Assembly: GCA_963702175.1 (NCBI GenBank)
Contig: OY969721.1
Span: 1,550,001 to 1,614,000, forward strand
Direction: 5' to 3'
From: VRUE01 sp963702175
Lineage (GTDB): Bacteria > Actinomycetota > Thermoleophilia > Solirubrobacterales > 70-9
Length of the DNA stretch: 64,000 nucleotides
Below the pieces are notes generated by a model, which saw only the letters and a list, made by a program, of their open reading frames with translations, searched no databases and had not been told where the DNA came from. The number at the start of each line of letters is the position of its first letter. The first letter of the stretch is position 1. Shown here one piece after another: positions 42,598 through 52,219 of this stretch. A program made the translations under genes and the position numbers.

Positions 42598-42855
42598 ATG
42601 ACTGAGCGGAACCGCCGTATCAACGTCACACTTGAGCCGGACTACGCGCAAAAGCTGGCGAGCCTGGCGGAGCGCACGCATGTTCAGGAGGGCACCCTGG
42701 CTCGCTCGCTTCTCTCCAGCGCGCTGGACGAAGCCGATCCGGATGCCTCGCGGATCACTGAAATCCTCGACGGGATTCCCGGGGCCTGGGAGCGGGCACA
42801 GGAATCGATCGAGCAGGCTCGGCGCGGCGAAACGGTGCCGCTCTCCGAGCTGTAG
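42598..42855 (+). CDS. Ribbon-helix-helix antitoxin of a ParDE/RelBE-like pair
   Basis: 85 residues from the ATG at 42598, immediately after a G-rich stretch. N-terminal 'RRINVTLEPDYAQKLASLAERTHVQEGTLARSLLSSALDEA' is a ribbon-helix-helix DNA-binding motif (about 5-45). The acidic C-terminal half would bind the toxin. The toxin gene starts 3 nt after its stop. Confidence 0.82.
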   Translation: MTERNRRINVTLEPDYAQKLASLAERTHVQEGTLARSLLSSALDEADPDASRITEILDGIPGAWERAQESIEQARRGETVPLSEL

Positions 42856-42858
42856 TCG

Positions 42859-43149
42859 ATGCCGGCTGTCGACGTCACGCGCCAGGCGCGTGACGAGCTT
42901 CGGGAGCTGATCGAGACCCGTCAGCTTCCGGCCGACACCCTGGAGCGAGTCTCACGGTCGCTGCTTACGCTGGAGGAGTTCCCGCGGGCCGGTAAGCAGC
43001 TCTCCGGCATCTGGCAGGATTGTCGGGCGTTGATCGGTCCATGGGGTTGGCTGATCGTCGTCTACATGTACATCGAGGCTGAGAACCGAGTCGTGATCAT
43101 CGCCTTCCACGATGCGCGGGCGTCCGATGTTGCGATTGTCCTCGCTTGA
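42859..43149 (+). CDS. ParE/RelE-superfamily toxin
   Basis: 96 residues. 'VDVTRQARDELRELIETRQLPADTLERVSRSLLTLEEFPRAGKQL' and the strands 'GWLIVVYMYIEAENRVVIIAFHDAR' match the ParE/RelE fold; the basic residues of ribosome-dependent RelE enzymes are not obvious, so a ParE-type gyrase target or another activity is possible. Directly downstream of its antitoxin. It converges with the mce operon, with a tRNA fragment in between. Confidence 0.82.
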   Translation: MPAVDVTRQARDELRELIETRQLPADTLERVSRSLLTLEEFPRAGKQLSGIWQDCRALIGPWGWLIVVYMYIEAENRVVIIAFHDARASDVAIVLA

Positions 43150-43176
43150 AGGGCCGCGCAGCCAACCAGCGCCAGC

Positions 43177-43220
43177 GATCTCATAACCAGAAGGTCGCGG
43201 GTTCGAATCTCGTCAGCTAC
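43177..43220 (+). pseudogene. tRNA 3'-half fragment (Met CAT-like)
   Basis: The stretch holds an anticodon loop CTCATAA, the 3' side of an anticodon stem, a variable region AGGTC, a T-arm GCGGG-TTCGAAT-CTCGT (two G-T pairs) and a putative 3' acceptor strand. No D-arm or matching 5' acceptor lies upstream. It overlaps the stop codon of the last mce gene. Such 3' fragments are often scars of integration into tRNA genes. Confidence 0.5.
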
Positions 43221-44788
43221 TCGCCCTGCTGGGCGTAAGTCTGCTGGTAGGCAGTGGGCGGGCCTTCTTTGCCCAGCGGGCTGAAGGGCGGCTGCTGGGC
43301 ACAGGCCGGCGCCGGGATCGAGGCTGAGCTGCCCTGTTCGGCGAAGGCGTACTTTTTCAGCCGGTCGAAGAATTCAGCTGATCTTTTTTCGTTTTCCGCG
43401 GCCGTCCTGTTGTTTTCGGCGACGCGGCCCGCGAAGGCGGGATCTTTGGCGCTTTCCGGGTTAAGCGAGGCGACGACGCCGGAGCTGCACTGGCTTGTGT
43501 CGAAGCTGAGCAGGCCTTCGGCCAGCCGCTGGGTGGCAAGCGGCTGGCTGTAAGCGCTGTTGCGGTTGCTGGTGAGGCGCCGGGGGTAGGTCGAGAGCGA
43601 TTCGGGGCCGAGAACGGGCAGCACCCTCAGGTAGTGGACCTGGATGCCTTTCGCGTTATTAGGCAGCCGCGCGTTCGTGAGAGCCGCGACGTTCGCCATC
43701 GCCGCGCTCAACTCACGCCTGTAGAGGCTTGCGCCGCTGACGATCGGGTTGAGGTTACGCAGGAATGGATCCAGGGCCCGAAGGAAGGGTGGGAACTCGT
43801 CGCGGAAGAACCTGCGCAGAGCGGAGAAGCCCGATGGGGCGCGGTCGATCACCGGCCCGAGGCCTTCGAAGAAACCCTTCGCGTGCGGGGCAAACCTGGA
43901 GAAGGCAATCAGGGTGGGCGAGAGCTCTTCCGCCGCCGGCACCAGCTGGCGGATCACCGGATCGGTGTTGCGGGCAAAGCTTTCGAGTCGCTCGAGGGTC
44001 AGTTTCGACTCGTCGAGGAAGGTCGGGAAGGCGCGGAACAGCGCTTCGATCTCACGATCGCGCGCGGCGGTCGTCTGGAAGACCGCGTTGGAGCTGTCGA
44101 TCAGGTTCGCCAGCTCGCCCTCCCGACCGCGCAGTGCCTGCAGGCTGATCGCGCCGTTGCTGAAGAGCTGGCCGACCGCACGACGCTGGGTGTCGAGGAC
44201 GCGGAAGAGTTTGTCGAACTCGGTGAAAAACGGTTCGAGCTGGCTGAACGCGTAGGAGAGGTCACCCCCGCGGCCCTCGATCGAGAGCGCCGCATCCCGC
44301 ATCCAGGTCTGAAAGGCTGCCCGCGTCTGCGGGTTGAAGGTGCGGAAGATCTCGTCGAGCTGAACCGACTCGGCGACGTTGGCGGCGGGCAGGGTACCGC
44401 CATCGGCGAGCATCTCTGACTCGCCGTCGCTGGGGGTCAGCTCGACGTAGGTCTCGCCGAGCAGCGTCTTGGTGCGCAGGACGGCGCGAGAGTTCTCCGG
44501 GATCGGCGCGTAGCGGTTCTCGAGCCCGATCGTCGCAAGCGCCTGTTTGCCGTCGGCGGTGAGCCCGATCGACTGCACCTTGCCGACCGAGACGCCGGAG
44601 ATTCGTACGTCGGACTGCTCGGCCAGCTGGGTCGCCTCGCTGAAGGGGATGTTCAACTCGTAGGACTTCGCCTTGAAGGGGGTCGGGCCGCCGAAGGTGA
44701 TCCAGAGGAAGAGCAGGATCCCGAAGCAGGACAGCGCGAAGCCGACGATGGCGAGGAGCTGGGCTGTGCTGGGCGCGCGCTTGCTCAT
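43217..44788 (-). CDS. MCE-family protein, sixth gene of the operon
   Basis: 523 residues. N-terminal membrane helix (about 9-30), MCE domain (about 38-120: 'FSEATQLAEQSDVRISGVSVGKVQSIG', 'ALATIGLENRYAPIPENSRAVLRTKTLLGETYVELTPG'-like), then a long alpha-helical region (about 150-360) and a Gln-rich C-terminal tail. MCE proteins form secreted rings or tunnels for lipid transport. ATGA overlap with the preceding gene. Its stop lies in the tRNA fragment. Confidence 0.9.
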   Translation of the reverse strand: MSKRAPSTAQLLAIVGFALSCFGILLFLWITFGGPTPFKAKSYELNIPFSEATQLAEQSDVRISGVSVGKVQSIGLTADGKQALATIGLENRYAPIPENSRAVLRTKTLLGETYVELTPSDGESEMLADGGTLPAANVAESVQLDEIFRTFNPQTRAAFQTWMRDAALSIEGRGGDLSYAFSQLEPFFTEFDKLFRVLDTQRRAVGQLFSNGAISLQALRGREGELANLIDSSNAVFQTTAARDREIEALFRAFPTFLDESKLTLERLESFARNTDPVIRQLVPAAEELSPTLIAFSRFAPHAKGFFEGLGPVIDRAPSGFSALRRFFRDEFPPFLRALDPFLRNLNPIVSGASLYRRELSAAMANVAALTNARLPNNAKGIQVHYLRVLPVLGPESLSTYPRRLTSNRNSAYSQPLATQRLAEGLLSFDTSQCSSGVVASLNPESAKDPAFAGRVAENNRTAAENEKRSAEFFDRLKKYAFAEQGSSASIPAPACAQQPPFSPLGKEGPPTAYQQTYAQQGE

Positions 44789-46218
44789 GGTCCCGCCAGT
44801 TCAGGGCCGCATCTCGAGGCGCCTTCGCCGGATTCTCTGAGCGCCCTCGGGTCGGGGGGGATCACCGGCAACTGGTCCGCCCGAGGTACGTTCGCGCCCT
44901 GGATGATGGTCTTCAGCAACGGCTTGATGTTGCCGACGCCCTCGGCGAGGAAGGCGCCGTTGCAGGAGATCATCACCAAGCCGCGGGAGATCGCCCCGGC
45001 CGGATCGTCGAGGTTGTAGGTGGCGTTGATGTTGTGGTTGACCCACGGCAGGTAGAAGAGATAGCTCTCACGCGAGCCTTTCGGCTTGAAGGCGAGCGTG
45101 TTGAGGAAGCTGTTGAAAGCGCCGAGCGAGCTGCCGAAGCCGCGCAGCGACTTTTCGAACGGCGTCGCGCTCTGCTGGGTGAGGTTGAGGACGGGCCGGA
45201 TCTGGCGGGTGAAGGGCCGAATCTGGTCGCGGATCGGCACCGTGGTCTCTTCGAAGAGGCGCCTGGTCGCGTCCAAGGCCGGGCCCAGCGCCTGCGCCTG
45301 GGGGATGAGCGTGAGCAGGGCCGGGCGGGCGATGGTCGAGAAGCGGTCGGAGCTGGCGAAGCCGGCCTGGGCCACGGCCAGCGTCGCCGGCAGCTCGATC
45401 AGCGATTCCTGGACCTTCTGCTGCTCGTTCGCGAAGCTGCCGAGGCCCGCCCGCGAGCCGCGGACGAAGCGTTCGATCTGAGCGTCGCGACGGCCCAGCT
45501 CCGTGGTCAGCAGGCTGAAGTAGTGGATCGCCCGCGCCAGCGCGACGCGACGCTGCGCCACCGCCCGGTTGAGGTCGGCGACGTAGTGGACGAAGGGCTG
45601 GAAGCGGCGGAGGGCGCCGGAGAGCTGGCGGCCGCGGCCGCCGATTCCCTCGGCGCCGCCGGCGACGAGCAGCTGGATGTACTGGCGCGTGTCGGCGTCG
45701 AGGATGGCGAAGAAGGCATCCAGGTTGACGTTGGGTTCGGTGCGGGAGAGCGGGAAGTTATGCCCGTCCTCGACATGGCCCTTACCGGCGCCGGGGTCGA
45801 TCTCGACGACCATGTCGTTGAGGTTGGTTTTCGGGCGCAGCAGCAGGGTCGCGTCGGAGTGGATCAGCTCCAGGTACTCGGGCTCGACGTCCATCCCGAC
45901 CACGGCCCTCCCTTCCTCGAGGTCGACCGAGGTCACCTTGCCGATCTGGATCCCGGCGATGTCCACCGCCTGGCCCTGGCCCGGCGTGACCGCCTGGGCG
46001 ACGCTGAATTCACCGGTGAGGTGGGCGAAGTCTTCGCCGACGAGGGGCGCCCATGAGGGCAGCGAGGCTTTCTGCTGGGTGAAGATCCAGAGCGTCATCA
46101 CGATCCCGGCGATCGTGAGCAGCACGATCGCGATCGTGTCCTTGCTGCGGCCGCGCGACTGGCGGCTGAGCGAGGCGCGGAAGTGCCGCCAGCGGCTTGT
46201 GCGGGGCTCGGCGCTCAT
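44785..46218 (-). CDS. MCE-family protein, fifth gene of the operon
   Basis: 477 residues. A long basic N-terminus and membrane helix (about 25-47) precede an MCE domain (about 60-150: 'FSVAQAVTPGQGQAVDIAGIQIGKVTSVDLEEGRAVVGMDVEPEYLE') and a helical domain. The C-terminal region contains 'YLFYLPWVNHNINATYN', a Mce-type end motif region. Overlaps both neighbours by 4 nt (ATGA), so translation is coupled through the operon. Confidence 0.9.
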   Translation of the reverse strand: MSAEPRTSRWRHFRASLSRQSRGRSKDTIAIVLLTIAGIVMTLWIFTQQKASLPSWAPLVGEDFAHLTGEFSVAQAVTPGQGQAVDIAGIQIGKVTSVDLEEGRAVVGMDVEPEYLELIHSDATLLLRPKTNLNDMVVEIDPGAGKGHVEDGHNFPLSRTEPNVNLDAFFAILDADTRQYIQLLVAGGAEGIGGRGRQLSGALRRFQPFVHYVADLNRAVAQRRVALARAIHYFSLLTTELGRRDAQIERFVRGSRAGLGSFANEQQKVQESLIELPATLAVAQAGFASSDRFSTIARPALLTLIPQAQALGPALDATRRLFEETTVPIRDQIRPFTRQIRPVLNLTQQSATPFEKSLRGFGSSLGAFNSFLNTLAFKPKGSRESYLFYLPWVNHNINATYNLDDPAGAISRGLVMISCNGAFLAEGVGNIKPLLKTIIQGANVPRADQLPVIPPDPRALRESGEGASRCGPELAGP

Positions 46219-47720
46219 GGGCTCGCCGCCGGGGTCGGGGAACCCACCTGGCCAAGGGGACCGTTGACGTCGGGGACCGGGTTTCTGTCGCAGCGCACGT
46301 CTGGCTTCTTCGGCGGCCGACCGCCAAGCTGGGGCTGGGTGCCGCTCGGAGCGGCGATCGTGTGGGCGAAGTCGATCCTGTCGGTGGTCAGGTTGCCGAA
46401 AGGATTGTCGGCGCTGACCAGGGTGTCGCCGCCCCCGGGTTGGATGCGAAGGAAGGAGCCGTTGCCGTCGATGCCCTGGCCCCAGCCGGAGAAGTTGGCG
46501 AGCATGTAGAAGAACTCGCGGTAATTGGGGCCGCCGGTACTGAACTGGTCGTTGATCGTCTGGTTGCCGGTGGGCACGATCACCTGACTCGTGCAGAGGC
46601 TGATCCGGTTGATCTGCGGCAGGACGAGCGCCTTGCCGAGCTGAGCGGCTCCGGCCAGGCCGGGCGTCGCTTCCTCGAGCAGCCGGGCCGTCCCGCCCAG
46701 CTCGCGACCGGAGAGCAGCGGGTAGGCCTGTTCGGTCCAGGGCTCAGCAGCGTTGATCAGGCCGGGCAGCTCGGCGATCGCGGGGCGCATCTCTATCGCC
46801 CAGGCGCGCAGCGGCGGCAGCGCCTGGTTGAGGCTGGCAAAGGAAGCGCGGGCCTCGCTCAGAGTCGGCGCCAGGCGGTGAACCGTGGTGCTCAGGTTGG
46901 AGGACTGGGCGGCAAGCGCGCCGGTGAAGACGTCGAAGTTGACGATCAGGCCTTCGAGCTCCTCCTCGCTGGCGGCGAGGGCGCCGAAGGTGCGGCCGGC
47001 GCCGGCGACCAGGCGAGAGAGGTCGTCGGGCCGGGTGCCGAGCAGGGCGTTGGTTACCTGGGCGCTGTAGCGACCGGCGTCGCCGCCGTAGAGGAGGGCC
47101 CCGTTGAGCGCCTCGCCGCCGGTCTTGCCCTGCACCTCGGGCAGCTGGGTGGCGTCTTCGGCGGCGGTCGGCTCGTGGTTAAGGGCGATGCCGATGCCCT
47201 CCAGCACGCGGCTGAAGTCGGCCCGTACCGGCGCCTGCAGCGCGGTCAGGATCTCATCGAGCTGCACCGTCGTCGAGGTGTGGCTGATCGGGATCGCACC
47301 GCCGCTGTCCATCTCCGGGGCGCTGGGGCTGCCCGGATAGAGGTCGACGAAGAAGTTGCCCTCGAGGAAGATCCGCGGGCGGATCTGGGCGAAGGCGTCC
47401 TCGTGGATCGGGCGGCCCTTGTCGGTGACGGTGAAGGTGACCGTGGCGGCGTCGCCCTCGCGCTCGGTCGAGATCACTTTGCCGACATCGACGCCGGCGA
47501 TCCGCACGGGCGAGTTTTTGGCGATGTTGACGCCGTTAGCGAAGGTCGCCTTGAGCTCGTAGCCGTAGCTAGTGAAGGGGATGTGTTTGGTGAACGCGAG
47601 GTAGGGGCCGACGGTGAAGATGAGCAGGAAGACCACCGCGATCATCGCGTTGCTGGGCCGCCACCTGAAGCCGCCCTTCTTGGCGCCCGCTCGGGTGTCT
47701 CGCTCCGGCAGCCGGCCCAT
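46215..47720 (-). CDS. MCE-family protein, fourth gene of the operon
   Basis: 501 residues from the ATG at 47720, which overlaps the upstream stop as TGATG; a start further upstream would overlap that gene by 100 bp. Membrane helix about 25-45; MCE domain (about 48-140) with 'TFANGVNIAKNSPVRIAGVDVGKVIS' and 'IFLEGNFFVDLYPG'. The middle is helical with Leu/Ala heptads, and the C-terminus is Pro/Gly-rich. Confidence 0.9.
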   Translation of the reverse strand: MGRLPERDTRAGAKKGGFRWRPSNAMIAVVFLLIFTVGPYLAFTKHIPFTSYGYELKATFANGVNIAKNSPVRIAGVDVGKVISTEREGDAATVTFTVTDKGRPIHEDAFAQIRPRIFLEGNFFVDLYPGSPSAPEMDSGGAIPISHTSTTVQLDEILTALQAPVRADFSRVLEGIGIALNHEPTAAEDATQLPEVQGKTGGEALNGALLYGGDAGRYSAQVTNALLGTRPDDLSRLVAGAGRTFGALAASEEELEGLIVNFDVFTGALAAQSSNLSTTVHRLAPTLSEARASFASLNQALPPLRAWAIEMRPAIAELPGLINAAEPWTEQAYPLLSGRELGGTARLLEEATPGLAGAAQLGKALVLPQINRISLCTSQVIVPTGNQTINDQFSTGGPNYREFFYMLANFSGWGQGIDGNGSFLRIQPGGGDTLVSADNPFGNLTTDRIDFAHTIAAPSGTQPQLGGRPPKKPDVRCDRNPVPDVNGPLGQVGSPTPAASP

Positions 47721-49144
47721 CAGTTGCCCCCCTGGCCTTTGATCTGGCCGGCGGTGATCGTCCCCTGGTTGCCGGGCACGTTGCCGATCCTCGTCGTGCC
47801 GGCGACATAGTTCTCGTTGCCGGCCTCGCACTCCCTGGTCTGGCCAGGCGCGGCCACGTTCGGATAGGGGTTGGTGTGGAGATGGTTGATCGGGAGCGGC
47901 CCGTTGGCGGGGGCGGAAGAGGGGGTCCCCTCGGAGTTCGGCCCTTCGGGTGGCTCGATAGCCAGGCCGGCGATCCAGTTGCCCAGTCCGTTGCCCTCGC
48001 TGGTGGCGCTGGCCAGGTTCCTGAAGGCGAGCGTCAGGTAGTTGCAGACCGTCTGTGCCGGCGCGATCTGGCGGATCGCCGGCCTCAGCTGGTTGTTGAG
48101 GTCGGTCAGCAGGTCAAGGCCGTTGAAGACACCGGGCGCACCCTGGAAGGCGAGCAGGGCTTCCGCAGTTGGCGCCAGCTGGGCGTTGAGGGTCGGCGAG
48201 GCGTTCAGCGCGGGGACGCCGGCGCGGAGCGCCGCGGCGATCGTCGGCGAGGTATCGGCGAGAGCGCGCGCGCCGGGCTGGAGCGCGGTGAAGAAGCGGG
48301 CGGAGTCATCGAGGAAGGGACGTAGCACCGGCAGTGCCTTGTTCGCTGCATCGAGCGTGTCGTCGCCCTTCGAGATCGATTCCTGGATAAACGGACGCGC
48401 CACCCGCGCGAAGGCGCCAAAGGTTCGGTCGAGTGCGACGAAGAGGGTCGCCTGTGTTTCGGCGACCGGAGCGACAGTGGCGGAGAGCGCCTCGAGGGCG
48501 CGCCAGAAGCCGCCGAAGTTAGTCCCGGGCGCGACCAGCGTGCGCAGCACCGGCGTGCCGCTTTCGGCCAGCCGCCGCAGCGCCGCGAAGGCGGCGTTGA
48601 TCTGCGGCCCACGACCGGCGAAGGCGTTGCCGAAGCCGGCCTGGTTGCGCTGGATCGACTTCCGGGTGGGCTCATCGAACATGTCGAAGAACTCGTCGAT
48701 GTCGACCGGTTCGGGCCGTGCGGAGGACTCGGGGATCGTGTCGCCGGCGGCGAAGTAGCGCGAGGAGTCGCCGGGGACGATCTGCAGGTACTTGAGCCCC
48801 AGTGGCGACTTTGGCCGGATCATCATCGTCGAGTCGACAGGCAGCGGTTCGGCGGTCTTGTCGAGGCGCAGCTCGAGTTCCGCCTCGACCCCACCGTCCT
48901 CGAGCTGCACCGGGGTAACCGTCCGGACAATGCCAACCCGGGCGCCGCCGATCCTCACCTCGTTGCCCCGAACCAGGGCATCGGCGTTGGGCACGCGGGC
49001 GGTGAGGTCATAGGTGGAGACGAAAGGCAGCCCGTTGTTGGCGTTGTAGGCGAGGAAGACGGCGACGATCACGACCAGCACGGTGACCGCGCCGACGATC
49101 GCTGGGCTGCTCGCCACTCCCTGTATGCCGCTGCGGTTTCTCAT
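47720..49144 (-). CDS. MCE-family protein, third gene of the operon
   Basis: 474 residues. Membrane helix about 15-35; MCE domain (about 38-125: 'YDLTARVPNADALVRGNEVRIGGARVGIVRTV', 'MMIRPKSPLGLKYLQIVPG'). The helical region is followed by a Cys-containing C-terminal segment ('QTVCNYLTLAFRN'), which is typical of mycobacterial-type Mce proteins. ATGA overlap with the second gene. Confidence 0.9.
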   Translation of the reverse strand: MRNRSGIQGVASSPAIVGAVTVLVVIVAVFLAYNANNGLPFVSTYDLTARVPNADALVRGNEVRIGGARVGIVRTVTPVQLEDGGVEAELELRLDKTAEPLPVDSTMMIRPKSPLGLKYLQIVPGDSSRYFAAGDTIPESSARPEPVDIDEFFDMFDEPTRKSIQRNQAGFGNAFAGRGPQINAAFAALRRLAESGTPVLRTLVAPGTNFGGFWRALEALSATVAPVAETQATLFVALDRTFGAFARVARPFIQESISKGDDTLDAANKALPVLRPFLDDSARFFTALQPGARALADTSPTIAAALRAGVPALNASPTLNAQLAPTAEALLAFQGAPGVFNGLDLLTDLNNQLRPAIRQIAPAQTVCNYLTLAFRNLASATSEGNGLGNWIAGLAIEPPEGPNSEGTPSSAPANGPLPINHLHTNPYPNVAAPGQTRECEAGNENYVAGTTRIGNVPGNQGTITAGQIKGQGGN

Positions 49145-50676
49145 GGTCCAAGGAGATAGTCGAGAAGGGCACGTTGCGGCACCGACGGCAATTCCTCGGC
49201 ACCGAGCTGCTGGTTTTCACCGAGACCGGGTCCGGCCGGGGCGGCTGGGACGGCGGGTGAGATCGGCGCCGGGCGACGTTGCTGCGGCTGGCCTGCGGCC
49301 GTGCCACCCGAGGTGCTGGGGTCGCCGCCCTGGCTTTCCAACTTTTCCTGCAGGAGCCGGTAGTGGTCGGCGAAGCTGGAGCTTGAGGCTTCGGCGCCGA
49401 AATTGAAGTTCGAGGTGCACTGGCTTTCCGGCGTCACCGTGTATTCGAAACAGGCAGTCAGGGTGACAAGGCTGCGGACGAAGTGGCCGTACTGGTCGAA
49501 GCCGTTGTTGGCGGCAGCCCCGTTGTAGATCAGGTCGACCAACCCGTCGAAGCCCTTTGTCCGCTGCGTGCTGGTCAGGAACCGCGACAGTTCGTTGGTC
49601 GGGACGACGCCTGAGCGGGCGAGGTCGCGCGTCTTGCGGAGGACCGGGGTGGTGGCGCGCAACAGCGGGCCCGCGACTTCGCCGCTGGCGCCGAGCGACT
49701 TCAGCGCCACGGTCGAAGCGGCCGAGAAGGGGGTCAGCAGCCGGGTCGCTTCGGCGAAAGCGGGGCTGGCACGGTCGAAGTCGGCGAAGACCGGCGAGGC
49801 GGCGTCGGAGAAGGCGCCGAGGCTGCGCATCGTGGCCCGGAACTGGCGCAGGAACTCGGGGAACTTGCGCAGCGACTCTTCTAGTTCATCGCCTCGTTCC
49901 GAGCTGGCTTCGCCGGCGGCGCCAGCGTTGGCAAAGAACCCGGCGACGTGCTCACGCTCGCGCGAGAACGGTCCAAGGATCTCCTCGGAGTCCGCCGCCA
50001 ACTGGGTCAACTGCTCGCGCTGTTCATCGAGGATCCCGATCAGGCGTCCGGCGTCGCGCAGAGCCGGGTTGGCCCGCTTGACCGCCTCTCGAATGTCCTC
50101 GCCGCGGCCAGCGAGGCTGGCGCCGAGTTCGTTGAGGATGAGGCGGAAGCGCTGTGCGTAGGGCAGGCTCTGGATGTCGTTGATCAGGTCGGGATCGACG
50201 CTGGTGCTGTTGTTCTCCAGCGGCAGCAGGTACTGCCCCTCCCCCGGCTGGCCCTCAGGGATCTCGCGCAGTAGCGGCGGCGGAGGCGAGCCCGGCGCAC
50301 GAGGCAGGGTCGGGCGGCAGTCGACGAACTTCTCGCCGATCAGCGACTGGGGGCGAATGTGGCAGCTGGCGTCGCGGCGGAAGTCCTGGAAGCTGGGGTC
50401 GTTGATCCGCATCACGATCACGGCCTTGCCCGAGATCGCCTGCGGGCGACCATTCTCGTAGCTGCTGATCTCGCCGAGGCGGGTCACGTCGACCGACTCG
50501 ATTTCGCCGACGTCGGCACCGGCGACCCGCACCAGCTCTCCCTTGACCATGAAGCCGCCGCTGTCGAAGACCGCGCGGACGACATAGCCATCGTCGTCGC
50601 CGTCCCTGGTGGCGAGAACAACGACCAGCACGGCGACCGCGGCCAGGACCAGCCCGATGATCAGCCGCCTGCTCAT
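49141..50676 (-). CDS. MCE-family protein, second gene of the operon
   Basis: 511 residues. Very short cytoplasmic start, membrane helix 5-24, MCE domain (about 30-125: 'VRAVFDSGGFMVKGELVRVAGADVGEIESVDV', 'CHIRPQSLIGEKFVDCRP'). Helical domain with Ala/Leu heptads, then two Cys in 'TACFEYTVTPESQC' and a Pro/Gln-rich tail ending 'ALLDYLLGP'. The Cys pair and the 'IYNGAAANNGFDQYGHF' motif recur in other actinobacterial Mce proteins. Confidence 0.9.
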   Translation of the reverse strand: MSRRLIIGLVLAAVAVLVVVLATRDGDDDGYVVRAVFDSGGFMVKGELVRVAGADVGEIESVDVTRLGEISSYENGRPQAISGKAVIVMRINDPSFQDFRRDASCHIRPQSLIGEKFVDCRPTLPRAPGSPPPPLLREIPEGQPGEGQYLLPLENNSTSVDPDLINDIQSLPYAQRFRLILNELGASLAGRGEDIREAVKRANPALRDAGRLIGILDEQREQLTQLAADSEEILGPFSREREHVAGFFANAGAAGEASSERGDELEESLRKFPEFLRQFRATMRSLGAFSDAASPVFADFDRASPAFAEATRLLTPFSAASTVALKSLGASGEVAGPLLRATTPVLRKTRDLARSGVVPTNELSRFLTSTQRTKGFDGLVDLIYNGAAANNGFDQYGHFVRSLVTLTACFEYTVTPESQCTSNFNFGAEASSSSFADHYRLLQEKLESQGGDPSTSGGTAAGQPQQRRPAPISPAVPAAPAGPGLGENQQLGAEELPSVPQRALLDYLLGP

Positions 50677-52082
50677 GGTCCAGGTGGCGCGTCGGCCGGG
50701 TTGCAGTCGGACGGGGTCACGCCGGAGCCGGTGAAGGGTGGTTCGACGAAGGGATTGGAGCCATCGGGGGCGGACTGGGTGGCGCCGCCGGGGCAGAGTC
50801 GCTTGACCGGCGCCGAGCCGCCAAAGACGTCGTACTGCTGGCTCGGCGAGATCGGTTTCAGTTCGCCGTTTTCATCGTTGAAATCGAAGATGTTGAGGTT
50901 GGCGAACTGGACCCGTGCGTAGTGGCCGTTGGCGTCGTATCCGGCGCCGATCTGGCCCAGCTTGCCGAACCCGTTGAAGATGTCCGGGGTATAGGCGCGG
51001 GCGAAGTTGAGGTTGGGCTGGAAGGCGGAGATCCCTTCTTCGGCATGGGGGAAGGTCCTCGAGGCCCGTTGTTCCACCGCGGGGAGGGTGGCCAGCAGTT
51101 CGGCGCTGTCGTTGGCGAACCCTTTCCGCCGCACCGTGAGGCTGAGGTTCTTGAAGGTCGGAACGGCCCGGGACAGGACCGGCCGCAGGTCGCGCAGGAA
51201 GGGGGCGAAATCGTCGGTTACCGGCTTGAACTCGTCGATCAGCGGTTCGACGTCGTCGAGCGCGGCACGCAAGTTGACGAAGGTGGTGCTGCCCTGGCGG
51301 AAAACCTGCGGCACCAGGTCGAGGCTGCGGCTGAGGGCGACGTTCTCGCCGGCGATCGCGTCGAAGGCCGTGCTGGCGTTGGAGATCGCGCTGGAGAGCT
51401 CGTTGCCGCGGCGGGCGACGGCGGTGGCCAGCCTGCTGGAGCTGACGACGAAGCGCTCGAGCAGGCGCTGGTCGGCGTTCAGCGCTTGGGCGAAGGCGGC
51501 GGCGCGGTTCAGCCCCGGGCCGAAGAACTTGTAAGCCCGGTTGCCGTCCTCGCCCCTGCCGGCGTACCACTGCGCGTTGCCCTGGATGAACTGGGAGAGG
51601 CCGCGACGCACCGAGGGCGGGAAGGTGTTGAAGAACTGGTCGAGGTCGACCGCCGTAGTGGTGGAGCCGAGGCCGAGGACGTCGCCGTCCTCGAGCTCCG
51701 GATTGCTGTTGGGGGCGGGGCTGATCGAGACGTAATGGTTGGCGACGCCGGAGAGCGAGGTGGCGCGGATCACCGCGGTCGAGCCCTCGTGCAGCTGCTG
51801 CTCCAGCGAGATGCGGATGCTGGCCAGATTGTCGTCGGTCAGCTCAATGCTCTCGACCGAGCCGACCGGCTGGCCCCCGATCAGGACCTGGTTGTCGGTG
51901 ACGAGCTGGGCGGCGTTCTGGAAGAGCAGCTCGTACTCGTAGCTGTCATCGCTGCCGAAGATGACAACCCCCAGCGCGATGACCGCGGCCGCGAGGGCAG
52001 CGATGACCACGACGCGGACAGGGGTGATACCCCGGCCTGGCGCCGCGCTTTTCTCCTCGCCTAGGGGTTTAGCTGCAGCCAC
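50673..52082 (-). CDS. MCE-family protein, first gene of the operon
   Basis: 469 residues. Membrane helix about 21-43; MCE domain (about 48-135: 'YELLFQNAAQLVTDNQVLIGGQPVGSVESIEL', 'VIRATSLSGVANHYVSISPAP'), a helical region, and a C-terminal part with 'NFARAYTPDIFNGFGKLGQIGAGYDANGHYARVQF' and two Cys. It is 137 bp downstream of the MMPL gene on the same strand. The usual two yrbE permease genes that precede mceA in actinobacteria are absent here. Confidence 0.9.
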   Translation of the reverse strand: MAAAKPLGEEKSAAPGRGITPVRVVVIAALAAAVIALGVVIFGSDDSYEYELLFQNAAQLVTDNQVLIGGQPVGSVESIELTDDNLASIRISLEQQLHEGSTAVIRATSLSGVANHYVSISPAPNSNPELEDGDVLGLGSTTTAVDLDQFFNTFPPSVRRGLSQFIQGNAQWYAGRGEDGNRAYKFFGPGLNRAAAFAQALNADQRLLERFVVSSSRLATAVARRGNELSSAISNASTAFDAIAGENVALSRSLDLVPQVFRQGSTTFVNLRAALDDVEPLIDEFKPVTDDFAPFLRDLRPVLSRAVPTFKNLSLTVRRKGFANDSAELLATLPAVEQRASRTFPHAEEGISAFQPNLNFARAYTPDIFNGFGKLGQIGAGYDANGHYARVQFANLNIFDFNDENGELKPISPSQQYDVFGGSAPVKRLCPGGATQSAPDGSNPFVEPPFTGSGVTPSDCNPADAPPGP

Positions 52083-52219
52083 GTATCGTCGCTTGCGGCC
52101 CCCGGCCTCCGACCCGGCGTAACCGCGCGAGAATCGTATCCGAGCGATCCCCCGGCAAGCCCGTCCGAGCAGGGACTTAACTGGAATTCAACGCGCTTCG
52201 CAAAGGGAAAATTCGCGGT

